From: Actinomycetes bacterium
Lineage (GTDB): Bacteria > Actinomycetota > Actinomycetes > Mycobacteriales > Mycobacteriaceae
Reading direction: 5' to 3'
Assembly: GCA_022600695.1 (NCBI GenBank)
Contig: JAHZJY010000084.1
Span: 1-7,519 of the forward strand
DNA length: 7,519 nt
Below, piece after piece: positions 1 to 6,784 of the stretch. Both the position numbers and the translations under genes were made by a program. Within the stretch, counting starts at the first letter, position 1, and each line of letters starts with the position of its first letter. The notes under the pieces were generated by a model. That model saw only the letters and a program-made list of their open reading frames with translations. It made no database searches and was not told the DNA's origin.

Positions 1-1364
1 CGGATCACGCCCGCCCACAGGCCGGCGCCGTAGGCCAGGTCGTCCGCCCGCTTGAGCATCATGTACCCGAGCGGGCCGAGCGGTTTACCGCTCTCATCCG
101 GCACCGGCCTGCGACTCGCCCAGTCCTGTACGGCGTCGATCGCGGCGGCGGCGGCCACCGCGCGACGGCAGCGCCGCGACAGCACCGCGCCCGCGAATGT
201 GACCGGCCAGTAGTGCCGACAGCCGGCCGCGCACAGCTGCCGGGCGCCATAGCCGAGACCACGCGCCGCGAGCGCGGCGATATCGCCGGCGGTGGCCTCG
301 GTGTTCCGCATGGCCACGGCCACCCGTCGGGTGTAGAGCCCGGCGAATACCGTGCCGGCCACCAGGCCGGTCCTCGACCCGGTGGCCAACGATGCCCAGG
401 CGAGCAGGCTCCACAGCGGTATCACCACCGGTGCGATGTTGTCCGGATGCCGGGTTGCCAGCGGCGCGGCCGAACCGCCGTAGAAGGCCAGCCGGGCCAG
501 CCATTGCCGCAACCGGGTCCGGTGGTCATGGGCAACCAGTGCAATCGGTTCATAACGCAGCCGGGAGCCGCTCTCCACCAGCCGCCAGCACAGGTCGACG
601 TCCTCCCCGGACTGCAGGCTCGCATCGAATCCGCCGACCTCGAGGAGGGCCGAGCGGCGACCGGCGAGGGCCGCGCTGGGCAGGTAGGCCACCGGACCGT
701 AGGGCACCACCGGGGCCTCCCGGGCGCCGAGGTCGAGCGCGGAACGCACCATTTCGTACCGTCCGACTGCGGTGTCGCCGACATGGAGCGCGACGATCCG
801 GGGCGCGACCAGGGCCACCGCCGGATCACAGAAATGGCCGAGCAGGGCCTCCAGCCAGCCACGCCGGGGCACCACATCGGAATCGAGGAACGCCACGAAT
901 TCGGTGCCGCACCGCGCCAGACCGGTATTCCGGGCCGCGGCGGGGCCCAGACTGCTGTCATGGCGCAGGATCTCGATCTCGCACGGAGCATCGGCGAAGG
1001 CTTCCGGGGACAGCGGGGTGGCGGATCCGTCGTCGACGATGATCACCCGCATACCGCGCAGTTCCATGACCAGCCGGTGCACTCCGGGCCTGTTGTCCCG
1101 CACCGGGATCACCACGGTGATATCGCGATAGGACGGGCCGGAGGCGGGCCGCGGGTGGGCGACACCCGCGTCCAGCAGGGTGCGGGCCAACTCCGCGCTG
1201 CCGGCGTCGCGCACCTCCAGTCGGCGGCCGTCCAACATCCCCTGGGCGGCCGGCGCCAGTTTCAGCATTCGGGTCGGCGATCCGCCCAGCAGCGCGGAGC
1301 CGGATCCCAGGACCCTGACCCGGCGGTCGACCTGGACCGTGAAACCATCCGGCAGCCGGCTCAT
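1..1364 (-). CDS. mftF: Mycofactocin glycosyltransferase MftF (GT2 family), 3' end cut by window edge
   Basis: The frame stays open from the ATG at 1364 to the window edge, giving 454 codons with no stop. The family is usually about 470 residues, so only a short C-terminal piece should be missing. Residues about 81-300 form a GT-A GT2 domain: ITVVIPV strand, DDGS at 111-114, the DSD metal/nucleotide-sugar motif at 161-163, and [10 protein letters not shown] at 253-262 (the ED catalytic-base motif). Residues 1-80 are an extra N-terminal domain. Hydrophobic stretches near 310-345 suggest membrane association. In characterised systems MftF adds a beta-1,4-linked glucose chain to premycofactocin, using a nucleotide sugar. 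The ATG overlaps the mftE stop as ATGA, with only a weak GGCGGG upstream, so translational coupling is likely. The assignment rests on motifs plus operon position. Confidence 0.94.
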   Translation of the reverse strand, partial: MSRLPDGFTVQVDRRVRVLGSGSALLGGSPTRMLKLAPAAQGMLDGRRLEVRDAGSAELARTLLDAGVAHPRPASGPSYRDITVVIPVRDNRPGVHRLVMELRGMRVIIVDDGSATPLSPEAFADAPCEIEILRHDSSLGPAAARNTGLARCGTEFVAFLDSDVVPRRGWLEALLGHFCDPAVALVAPRIVALHVGDTAVGRYEMVRSALDLGAREAPVVPYGPVAYLPSAALAGRRSALLEVGGFDASLQSGEDVDLCWRLVESGSRLRYEPIALVAHDHRTRLRQWLARLAFYGGSAAPLATRHPDNIAPVVIPLWSLLAWASLATGSRTGLVAGTVFAGLYTRRVAVAMRNTEATAGDIAALAARGLGYGARQLCAAGCRHYWPVTFAGAVLSRRCRRAVAAAAAIDAVQDWASRRPVPDESGKPLGPLGYMMLKRADDLAYGAGLWAGVI

Positions 1365-2062
1365 CGGAGCATCCCGCCCGGACCGGGTGTCCACCGCCGG
1401 ATCCGGGCCGCACAGTCGGCGACCATCTGGGCCAGGAGCTGGCGGCCGGCGGCGGCGGTCGCGGTGCTGGGGTCGCCGAGGACCCCTGATCGGCTCACCG
1501 CGCCGATACCGCCGCGACGCAGTCGGGGCAGCAGCTCGGAGAGCGGTTCCACATTGCCCGGGGCGATCTGGCCGGACAGCACCAGATGCGATGAAAGATG
1601 CAGCAGCAGTGAGGTTTCCGTGTGACCGGCATGGGCATCACCACCGCCGGTGGAGCAGCTGCACCAGCCGGCGTCACGGCCCTCCCGGCGCAGCAGGCCG
1701 ACGGCGGCGCCCAGCGCCTCGGCGTTACCGCCATGCCCGTTGACGAATACCAGCCGGTCCGCCCATTCGCAGGCGGAGCGCCCGTACTCGACCAGCACGG
1801 TGGTCATGGCCGGGGTGCCGATCGAGACGGTGCCCGGGAATCCCTGATGCTCGCCGGAGGCGCCGTAGGCGATGGCCGGCGCGGTGGGGTGGGCGAGTTC
1901 GGCGCCGACCCGGTGCGCGACGGCGGTCGCGATGCGGGTGTCGGTGTCCAGCGGCAGGTGCGGCCCGTGCTGTTCGGTGGAACCGACCGGGATGAGCAAA
2001 GTCGGCAGACCACCGGAAAGCTGCCCGGAGGTGCACTCCCCCAGTTCACCCCGAACGCTCAC
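1361..2062 (-). CDS. mftE: Mycofactocin precursor peptide peptidase MftE (creatininase family)
   Basis: This 233-residue protein has creatininase-family signatures: [15 protein letters not shown] (E30, H32, D41 as probable metal ligands), NGHGGN (H110) and AGHTETS (H147, E149). The family binds divalent metal and hydrolyses amide bonds. MftE is the Fe(II)-dependent peptidase that cuts the MftC-modified MftA and releases the C-terminal Val-Tyr-derived lactam AHDP. The start is GTG at 2062, forming a GTGA overlap with the mftD stop. This start keeps the [12 protein letters not shown] strand and a short N-terminal lead of normal length. No clear Shine-Dalgarno precedes it, consistent with coupling to mftD. 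Its stop overlaps the mftF ATG. Without the neighbours it could only be called a creatininase-like amidohydrolase; next to mftA the specific call is secure. Confidence 0.95.
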   Translation of the reverse strand: MSVRGELGECTSGQLSGGLPTLLIPVGSTEQHGPHLPLDTDTRIATAVAHRVGAELAHPTAPAIAYGASGEHQGFPGTVSIGTPAMTTVLVEYGRSACEWADRLVFVNGHGGNAEALGAAVGLLRREGRDAGWCSCSTGGGDAHAGHTETSLLLHLSSHLVLSGQIAPGNVEPLSELLPRLRRGGIGAVSRSGVLGDPSTATAAAGRQLLAQMVADCAARIRRWTPGPGGMLR

Positions 2063-3255
2063 TCCGCGATGGTATTACCCGAGCCGCCCAGCCCCCGGTC
2101 GAACCCCGGCGGTACCAGCACATCCTCGGGACCGAGGTCAGCAACGCTGGACTTGGCCAGACCGCGCAGTGCGGAGTCGATACCGCCGGACAGGATGTCG
2201 AGTACGTTCTCCACACCGGCCTGCCCCGCCGCGCCGAGACCCCACAGGTAGGCGCGGCCGATCATGACGGCGCGGGCGCCCAGTGCCAGCGCCTTGACGA
2301 CATCGCTGCCACGGCGGATCCCGCCGTCGAGCAGCACCTCCACCTGATCGCCGACCGCCTCGGCGATGGACGGCAGCGCCCGGATGGTCCCCGGGGTGCC
2401 GTCCAGGTTGTTCCCACCGTGGTTGGACACCGAGATTGCCGAGACTCCGGCATCGACGGCCCGTCGGGCGTCGTCGACCCGCATGACGCCCTTGAGCATG
2501 AACGGTCCGCCCCAGAATTCCCGCAGCCAGGCGATGTCCTCCCAGGTCGGCGGCGGGGTGCCCATCCATTCGCCGTACGCCGCGAAGAACGGCGGCCCGT
2601 CCTCGCCGCGGCGCCCCTGGTTGGGTGCGGTCAGGGTCGGCGGCCGCAGCGTCCTGGCCCACTGCAGGAACCAGCCCGGCCGCACCATGCCCTGCGGCGA
2701 CATTTTGATCGCGGTCCGGATGTCCATCTTCTCCGGGATCTTGGGACTGCCCCAATCCCGGCCGTGCGAGAAGCTCCAGTCGGTGGTGGCGATCAGTCCG
2801 ACCGCACCGGCGGCCCGGGCGCGCTCGGCGCGCTCGGCGATCGCGTCGCGCCCACCGAGCCAGTAGATCTGGAAGAACGTCTTGGGATTGGCGGCGATGA
2901 CCTCTTCGATGGGCTTGCTGGCGAACGATGACAGCCCCATCGCGGTACCGCGGGCGGCGGCGGCCCGGGCCACAGCCACCTCACCGTCCGGATCGACCGC
3001 CTGCACACCGGTCGGGGAGATCACCACCGGCAGCGAGATCTCCTGCCCCATAACGGTGGTCGCGAGGTCACGTTTCTCGGTGGCGCCGATGACATGCGGG
3101 GCGAAGCCCAGTTCGCCGAATGCCTCGACGTTGTCGGAATAGGTGACGCCCTTCTCGCTGCCGGCCAGCAGGGCGGAGTACACCGCCTTCGGCAATCGCT
3201 TCCGGGCGCGTTCCTGAGCGACGGCGACGGTCTCGAACCAGGTATCACGGGCCAC
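2059..3255 (-). CDS. mftD: Premycofactocin synthase MftD (FMN-dependent, alpha-hydroxy-acid dehydrogenase family)
   Basis: This 398-residue TIM-barrel flavoprotein belongs to the glycolate oxidase/lactate dehydrogenase family. Visible motifs are VISPTG at 78-83, FFQIYW at 127-132, LKGV at 254-257 (FMN-binding Lys255), SNHGGNNLDG at 277-286 (catalytic-base His279), and LLDGGIRRGSDVVKALALGA with MIGRAYLWGL at 308-340 (FMN phosphate binding). MftD carries out the oxidative deamination of AHDP to premycofactocin, creating the alpha-keto amide that is the redox centre. Canonical family members have Arg where this protein has Asn282 (HGGR/HGAR versus HGGN), which suits an amine substrate lacking a carboxylate. 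The start is GTG at 3255, 2 nt after the mftC stop; the stop overlaps the mftE GTG. It was long annotated as an L-lactate dehydrogenase (lldD1-like); that name is less likely here. Confidence 0.95.
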   Translation of the reverse strand: MARDTWFETVAVAQERARKRLPKAVYSALLAGSEKGVTYSDNVEAFGELGFAPHVIGATEKRDLATTVMGQEISLPVVISPTGVQAVDPDGEVAVARAAAARGTAMGLSSFASKPIEEVIAANPKTFFQIYWLGGRDAIAERAERARAAGAVGLIATTDWSFSHGRDWGSPKIPEKMDIRTAIKMSPQGMVRPGWFLQWARTLRPPTLTAPNQGRRGEDGPPFFAAYGEWMGTPPPTWEDIAWLREFWGGPFMLKGVMRVDDARRAVDAGVSAISVSNHGGNNLDGTPGTIRALPSIAEAVGDQVEVLLDGGIRRGSDVVKALALGARAVMIGRAYLWGLGAAGQAGVENVLDILSGGIDSALRGLAKSSVADLGPEDVLVPPGFDRGLGGSGNTIAE

Positions 3256-3257
3256 GG

Positions 3258-4445
3258 TCAGATCGGACTCTCGTTACAGGGCTTGGCGGGCGGCTTGGCC
3301 GGCGGCCGGGCCAGGGTCAGCATCACGGTGCGGGAGTGGTCGGCCCGGGGGCGCGGCACCTCACGTCGGGCGGCCAGTGCGGGCTCGCCGTAGCCCTGCA
3401 CGCATTCCGGGTCGGGCCCGTCCAGCGGTAGGCCGGTGAAGAACTTCGCCGCCATACAGCCACCGCGGCAGCTGTCGTAGTGGTCGCAACCACTGCATGC
3501 GCCGGCCGACTGGGGACTGCGCAGTTCGGTGAACAGCGCCGAGTTCTTCCAGACGTTCTCGAACCCGCCGCCACCATCGACAGCGTCGGACAGCACGTTT
3601 CCGGCCAGGAACCGATCGTGGATGGCGAACGGGCAGGCGTAGACATCGCCGACGGGGTCGATCAGGCAGACCACCCGGCCGGCTCCGCACATGTTCAGCC
3701 CGGACAGCGCACCCGGTTCCCCCAGCCCGGACAGGTGGAAGAACGAATCACCGGTGAGCACCCGTTCGCCGTTGGCCACCAGCCAGTCGTAGAGTAACTT
3801 CTGCTGTTCGGCGGTCGGGTGCAGTTCGTCCCAGACATCCGCGCCGCGCCCGGACGGGCGCAGCCGGGTGATCCGCAGCGTCGCACCGTACCGGGCGGCC
3901 AGCGCCGCGAACTCGTCCAGCTGGGTGACGTTGTGGCGGGTGACGACGACGGAGATTTTCGCGTCCGAAAAACCCGCCGCGGCAAGGTTTTCCAGCGCAC
4001 GCACGGCCATGTCGAATGAGCCCGCCCCGCGGACCGCGTCGTTGACCTCGGCGGTGGCTCCGTCGAGCGAGATCTGCACGTCGACGTAATCGCTGGCGGC
4101 GAGCCGGGCGGCGATATCCGGGGTGATCCGCACCCCGTTGGTGGAGAACTTCACCCCGACCTGATGCGCGGTGGCGTAGTCGACGAGTTCCCAGAAATCC
4201 GGTCGCACCGTGGGTTCGCCACCGCCGATGTTGACGTAGAAGACCTGCATCCGCTGAAGCTCGTCGATGATGTCCATACATTGCCGGGTGCTCAGCTCCC
4301 GGGGATCCCGCTTGCCCGACGAGGACAGGCAGTGCACACAGGCCAGGTTGCAGGCGTAGGTCAGCTCCCAGGTCAGGCAGATCGGGGCGTCCAGGCCGCG
4401 CTCGAACTGATCGACGAGGCGGGGCACGCGTGCCGGGGCGCTCAT
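3258..4445 (-). CDS. mftC: Mycofactocin radical SAM maturase MftC (SPASM domain)
   Basis: This 395-residue protein has the radical SAM motif C32-x3-C36-x2-C39 for the SAM-binding [4Fe-4S] cluster and GGGEP at 74-78. A C-terminal SPASM/twitch region has cysteines at 253, 260, 271, 317, 320, 326, 330 and 348, which would hold auxiliary Fe-S clusters. MftC uses SAM to decarboxylate the C-terminal Tyr of MftA oxidatively, then forms a C-C bond between that residue and the preceding Val. It needs MftB to bind the precursor. The ATG at 4445 overlaps the mftB stop as ATGA, and no strong Shine-Dalgarno is seen. The extreme C-terminus is an odd tail, PPAKPPAKPC followed by NESPI, encoded by a 12-nt tandem repeat; it lies outside the catalytic domains. 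Precursor, RRE and SPASM maturase side by side make the call firm. Confidence 0.97.
   Translation of the reverse strand: MSAPARVPRLVDQFERGLDAPICLTWELTYACNLACVHCLSSSGKRDPRELSTRQCMDIIDELQRMQVFYVNIGGGEPTVRPDFWELVDYATAHQVGVKFSTNGVRITPDIAARLAASDYVDVQISLDGATAEVNDAVRGAGSFDMAVRALENLAAAGFSDAKISVVVTRHNVTQLDEFAALAARYGATLRITRLRPSGRGADVWDELHPTAEQQKLLYDWLVANGERVLTGDSFFHLSGLGEPGALSGLNMCGAGRVVCLIDPVGDVYACPFAIHDRFLAGNVLSDAVDGGGGFENVWKNSALFTELRSPQSAGACSGCDHYDSCRGGCMAAKFFTGLPLDGPDPECVQGYGEPALAARREVPRPRADHSRTVMLTLARPPAKPPAKPCNESPI
3281..3304. repeat. 12-nt tandem repeat in the 3' end of mftC
   Basis: Two near-identical 12-nt units, GCTTGGCGGGCG (3281-3292) and GCTTGGCCGGCG (3293-3304), differ at one base. A degenerate third unit follows (3305-3316). 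Read on the minus strand they encode the repeated Pro-Pro-Ala-Lys at the MftC C-terminus. The repeat keeps the reading frame, so copy number could vary without breaking the gene. Confidence 0.7.
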
Positions 4446-4717
4446 CCGGACACCAGCATGTCGGACTGGGCGAGCACGCGAAGGGCGTTCAGGTACGGGG
4501 CCTCGTCATCGCGGCTCACGCCGGAGGCGGTGAGCGCGGACCGGACATCCGGGTGGTCGCCCAGCGACTCGATGACCGTCACGATGGTGCGGTTCTTGAG
4601 GAAGGACAACCGACGGGTGCCGAAGTGGTAGAGCAGCGCACCGAACGGTTCGGGTCGGAGGGCGACCTGCGGGTGCAGCCGCCAACTCAGGGAGAGGTCG
4701 ATCAGTAGACCCCGCAC
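4442..4717 (-). CDS. mftB: Mycofactocin biosynthesis chaperone MftB (PqqD-like RiPP recognition element)
   Basis: This 91-residue protein is read from a GTG at 4717 that lies inside the end of mftA, giving a 16-nt overlap. The frame is open further upstream, but that extension is Arg-rich, unlike the family, and would run antiparallel through mftA and the promoter, so it is rejected. Diagnostic text is [20 protein letters not shown] followed by [11 protein letters not shown], at about residues 12-42. This matches the MftB/PqqD-like winged-helix RRE fold that binds the MftA leader and delivers it to MftC. No enzymatic residues are expected. The stop overlaps the mftC ATG. The exact start is the weak point: GTG 4717 is the only conventional start between the mftA stop region and the conserved block, and coupling to mftA termination would explain the lack of a good ribosome site. 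Confidence 0.9.
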   Translation of the reverse strand: MRGLLIDLSLSWRLHPQVALRPEPFGALLYHFGTRRLSFLKNRTIVTVIESLGDHPDVRSALTASGVSRDDEAPYLNALRVLAQSDMLVSG

Positions 4718-4791
4718 ATCCCGTCGATGGACACCTCTTCGACCAGTGTTTCGGTCACCAGCTCGGCGCCGGTCTCGGCTTCGTTCTCCAT
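4702..4791 (-). CDS. mftA: Mycofactocin precursor peptide MftA
   Basis: This is a very short RiPP precursor of 29 residues from the ATG at 4791, or 32 residues if the ATG at 4800 is used. Its C-terminus reads [19 protein letters not shown], the hallmark of MftA. The acidic N-terminal part is the leader bound by MftB. The last two residues, Val and Tyr, are the only atoms that end up in the cofactor: MftC decarboxylates Tyr and crosslinks it to Val, and MftE then cuts after Gly. The AAAGG at 4805-4801 touches the first ATG but sits 9 nt before the second, so the 4791 start is preferred. It is the first gene of the operon, diverges from mftR and overlaps mftB by 16 nt. Standard gene finders often miss it because of its size. 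Confidence 0.96.
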   Translation of the reverse strand: MENEAETGAELVTETLVEEVSIDGMCGVY

Positions 4792-4800
4792 CTGGGGCAT

Positions 4801-4805
4801 CCTTT
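4801..4805 (-). promoter_or_regulatory. Shine-Dalgarno of mftA
   Basis: AAAGG on the minus strand, 9 nt before the ATG at 4791 and 0 nt before the ATG at 4800. The spacing decides for the shorter MftA. It is the only clear ribosome site in front of the mftA-F series, which fits one entry point with coupled downstream genes. Confidence 0.6.
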
Positions 4806-4806
4806 C

Positions 4807-4840
4807 GGCGGTTAGCCGACGCACGAGCGTCGCGACCGCC
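4807..4840. promoter_or_regulatory. Candidate MftR operator in the divergent mftR-mftA promoter region
   Basis: A perfect inverted repeat, CGACGC-ACGA-GCGTCG (4817-4832), lies in the 90-bp gap between mftA and mftR. It is flanked by a second matching pair, GGCGGT (4807-4812) and ACCGCC (4835-4840), giving a nested two-arm palindrome. TetR regulators bind such dyads as dimers, often between divergent genes, so this site could control both transcripts. Overlapping its right end is a smaller dyad, GCCA-GAATA-TGGC (4838-4850), around the only AT-rich stretch. That stretch could be a -10 element; no convincing -35/-10 pair was found. The function is inferred from position and symmetry. Confidence 0.55.
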
Positions 4841-4863
4841 AGAATATGGCATCAGGTGTCGAA

Positions 4864-4872
4864 AAGGGAAGG
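4864..4872 (+). promoter_or_regulatory. Shine-Dalgarno of mftR
   Basis: AAGGGAAGG, purine-rich, ending 9 nt before the ATG at 4882. It supports 4882 as the mftR start over the in-frame ATG at 4846, which lacks a ribosome site and lies within the small dyad. Confidence 0.65.
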
Positions 4873-4881
4873 TTTGGGCCG

Positions 4882-5475
4882 ATGACTGCTACCGAACATC
4901 CGGCCCGCGCCGGCCGCCGGCGTTCGACCACCCCGGACCACATCGCCGACGCGGCCCTGGACCTGTTCGCCGCCTACGGATTCGGCGAGGTCAGCGTCGA
5001 CGATGTCGCGCGGGCCGCCGGGATCGGCCGGCGCACCCTGTTCCGCTACTACCCGTCGAAGAACGCCATCCCGTGGGGGGACTTCACCTCGCACCTCACA
5101 CACTTCGCAACCCTGCTGGACCACACCGATCCGCAGGTGCCGATCCGGGTGGCACTGCGGGAGTCGCTGCTGGAATTCAACACCTTCGAGGACTCGGAGG
5201 CCGCCCGGCACCGGGAACGGATGCGGGTGATCCTGCAGACCCCGGAACTGCAGGCCCACTCGATGACCATGTACGCCGGCTGGCGCGCGGTGGTGGCGGA
5301 CTTCGTCGCACGGCGCACCGGCACGCAGCCATCCAGTCTGGTTCCGCAAACCGTGGCCTGGCTGATGCTCGGGGTGGCGCTGTCGGCCTACGAGTACTGG
5401 CTGACCGATGAGGGGGTGTCGCTCCCCGAGGCCCTCGGCGAGGCGTTCGACGCCGTCGCCGACGGGCTTCCCTGA
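4882..5475 (+). CDS. mftR: Mycofactocin system TetR-family transcriptional regulator MftR
   Basis: This 197-residue protein has an N-terminal TetR helix-turn-helix. Helix 1 is [14 protein letters not shown] (21-34), the [24 protein letters not shown] (about 37-57), and the usual PSK follows at 58-60. A basic arm, RAGRRR, precedes it. The all-alpha C-terminal part is the ligand/dimer domain. It is divergent from mftA, the normal place for MftR. The characterised mycobacterial MftR represses mft genes and is relieved by long-chain acyl-CoA; that response is inferred for this protein. The start at 4882 is chosen for the AAGGGAAGG site; an in-frame ATG at 4846 would add 12 residues with no TetR similarity. 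It ends 26 nt from the end of the convergent M23 gene. The family call is certain; the MftR name comes from context. Confidence 0.93.
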   Translation: MTATEHPARAGRRRSTTPDHIADAALDLFAAYGFGEVSVDDVARAAGIGRRTLFRYYPSKNAIPWGDFTSHLTHFATLLDHTDPQVPIRVALRESLLEFNTFEDSEAARHRERMRVILQTPELQAHSMTMYAGWRAVVADFVARRTGTQPSSLVPQTVAWLMLGVALSAYEYWLTDEGVSLPEALGEAFDAVADGLP

Positions 5476-5501
5476 CCCCGCCGGGACGTCGCCGGGTCCG
5501 G

Positions 5502-6749
5502 TCAGCGCCCGCTGAAGGTCACGATGTTCTGGTCCAGGATCAGCTCATCGGTGTGCTCGGAGCTGCTCAGGCCGGGCACGGTGACCAACGGGACGCCGGT
5601 GCTCTCGGCGGCGTCGAAGTCCGCGGTGCCGACCACCTGCCCGGTGAGCTCGAAACGGTCGTATAGATACGGAAGACCCTGGGAAGCGAGCGGTGAAGCC
5701 GCATCCATCACATGCAGATGCAGATGCGGTGCGACGGAGTTGCCGGAGTTTCCGACCAGGCCGATCACCTCACCGGGCGCGACGCGGTCGCCGAGTCGCA
5801 CCCGGACACTGCCCGGCTGCATGTGCGCGTAGTTGACGAAGAAGCCGTCGCCGATGTCGAGGACGACGAAGTTTCCGTCCGCCTCGTCCAGCGGGATACC
5901 GGCCGGATAGCTGCCGGGCACCTGTTCGGGCAGATCGTTGCGGGTGCCGACGACGGTTCCGCCGGCGACGGCGTGGACCTCCCGGCCGAAGATCACGTAA
6001 CTCGCCGGATCACTCGGATCCCCGGTGAAGATCCGATTGTCGCCGTCGGCCTGCTCGTAGTCGATGGCATACCGCTGTGCCACAAAGGTGCTGCCGTTCA
6101 CCGGCAGGATGGCACGGGTGTGCCGAACCGCATCGCAGCACCCGTCGGCGGCGATGTACCGCTGACCTCGAAGCGGCGCCGACAGTGTCGGCAACGTGCG
6201 ATCGTCGACCGGCGTCGGGCCGATGCGCTCGGTGAGCCGGCCCCTGCCCGGTGGTGCGGCCTCGCTGTTGATGCTCACCTCGTGGATCAGGTTCTCGGGC
6301 GGCGCCGCATCCGCATCGAGGGCCAGATGCAGGAAGACGGTGCCCGAGCGACCGGATTCCAGACGGTCGGCGCCGTCCCGGGTTCCCGCGGGCTGCAGGC
6401 GCCGGCCCACCTCCCCGGCGTCGAGTTCTTCGACCACGGCGCCGGAGTCGGCGTCGAGCACGGTGATCCCGTCGACGGTCGTGGTGCCGCTGGAGAAGTT
6501 GGTCACCGACAGCTCGTAGACCAGGTGGGTCTTGCCGTCGGAACCCGCAAACGGAACGGGCGGGAACGCAACCGATCCGATGAGCGGGGTGAGCGTGTCT
6601 GCGGCGAGGGCCGCGGGTGGGGCCTCAGGTGGGGCCTCCAGTGGGGCGGAGGCCGGGGTGTCGCCACCGCCCGCCGATGATCCGCAGCCGAGGCAGGCGA
6701 AGGCGATCGCCGCGCTGAGCCCGAGTCCGCAGACCCACCGACCCGCCAT
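5502..6749 (-). CDS. M23/LytM-fold peptidase family lipoprotein, possibly inactive or noncanonical
   Basis: This 415-residue exported protein starts at the ATG at 6749, preceded by GGAGG 7 nt upstream; the adjacent in-frame GTG at 6752 is spaced too closely. Residues 1-22 are a hydrophobic signal ending in CLGC, a relaxed lipobox, with Cys22 the likely lipidated residue. A Pro/Ala linker follows (31-50), then a beta-rich region (about 55-165) and an M23 domain (about 200-350). The domain has YAHM (H308), GNSGNSVAPHLHLHV (H342, H344, H346) and D230. The first zinc ligand of the normal HxGxD motif is absent: the site reads AQRYAID, with Arg226 where His is expected. M23 proteins cleave or bind peptidoglycan cross-bridges. 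Whether this one is catalytic is open. It sits convergent to mftR and 35 nt after the reductase gene, probably in one transcript. No direct role in mycofactocin synthesis is apparent. Confidence 0.85.
   Translation of the reverse strand: MAGRWVCGLGLSAAIAFACLGCGSSAGGGDTPASAPLEAPPEAPPAALAADTLTPLIGSVAFPPVPFAGSDGKTHLVYELSVTNFSSGTTTVDGITVLDADSGAVVEELDAGEVGRRLQPAGTRDGADRLESGRSGTVFLHLALDADAAPPENLIHEVSINSEAAPPGRGRLTERIGPTPVDDRTLPTLSAPLRGQRYIAADGCCDAVRHTRAILPVNGSTFVAQRYAIDYEQADGDNRIFTGDPSDPASYVIFGREVHAVAGGTVVGTRNDLPEQVPGSYPAGIPLDEADGNFVVLDIGDGFFVNYAHMQPGSVRVRLGDRVAPGEVIGLVGNSGNSVAPHLHLHVMDAASPLASQGLPYLYDRFELTGQVVGTADFDAAESTGVPLVTVPGLSSSEHTDELILDQNIVTFSGR
6616..6649. repeat. 12-nt tandem repeat encoding the Pro-rich linker of the lipoprotein
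   Basis: GGTGGGGCCTCA (6616-6627) and GGTGGGGCCTCC (6628-6639) are followed by a degenerate third unit starting AGTGGGGCGG (6640-6649). On the minus strand they encode the Ala-Pro-Pro/Leu-Glu repeats just after the lipobox, a flexible tether. The in-frame period makes it a likely length-variable site. Confidence 0.65.
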
Positions 6750-6756
6750 CACGTTG

Positions 6757-6761
6757 CCTCC
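6757..6761 (-). promoter_or_regulatory. Shine-Dalgarno of the M23 lipoprotein gene
   Basis: GGAGG on the minus strand lies 7 nt before the ATG at 6749 and 4 nt before the GTG at 6752. It decides for the ATG start. It lies in the 35-nt gap after the reductase stop, where no terminator is visible, so the two genes are likely co-transcribed. Confidence 0.7.
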
Positions 6762-6784
6762 ACTGTCTCCGGTAGCCGGTCGGG

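Noticed and set aside
213..1625. A 470-codon open frame on the plus strand opposite mftF and the end of mftE
   Set aside because: It is antisense to two recognisable genes, is rich in Gly, Arg, Pro and His, has no domain signature, and is the expected by-product of high-GC third-position bias.
2059..3255. Annotation of mftD as L-lactate dehydrogenase
   Set aside because: It lies inside the mft operon between the maturase and peptidase genes and lacks the conserved carboxylate-binding Arg.
4718..4852. Upstream extension of mftB to an ATG at 4852
   Set aside because: The added residues are Arg-rich, unlike MftB, and would cover all of mftA out of frame plus the promoter region.
4846..4881. 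Longer mftR from the ATG at 4846
   Set aside because: It has no ribosome site, sits inside the small dyad, and the AAGGGAAGG is correctly spaced for 4882.
5476..5501. Possible bidirectional terminator between mftR and the M23 gene (CCGGGAC ... GTCCGG)
   Set aside because: The arms pair only with a bulge and there is no T-tract on either strand. A terminator is plausible for convergent genes but not supported enough to list.
5712..6680. A 322-codon open frame on the plus strand opposite the M23 lipoprotein gene
   Set aside because: Its composition is low-complexity and GC-driven, it has no motif or ribosome site, and the opposite strand has a signal peptide and M23 motifs.
6769..6779. CCGG-TAG-CCGG dyad in the reductase-lipoprotein gap
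   Set aside because: It is too short and GC-rich to distinguish from chance, with no T-run for a terminator and no nearby regulator.
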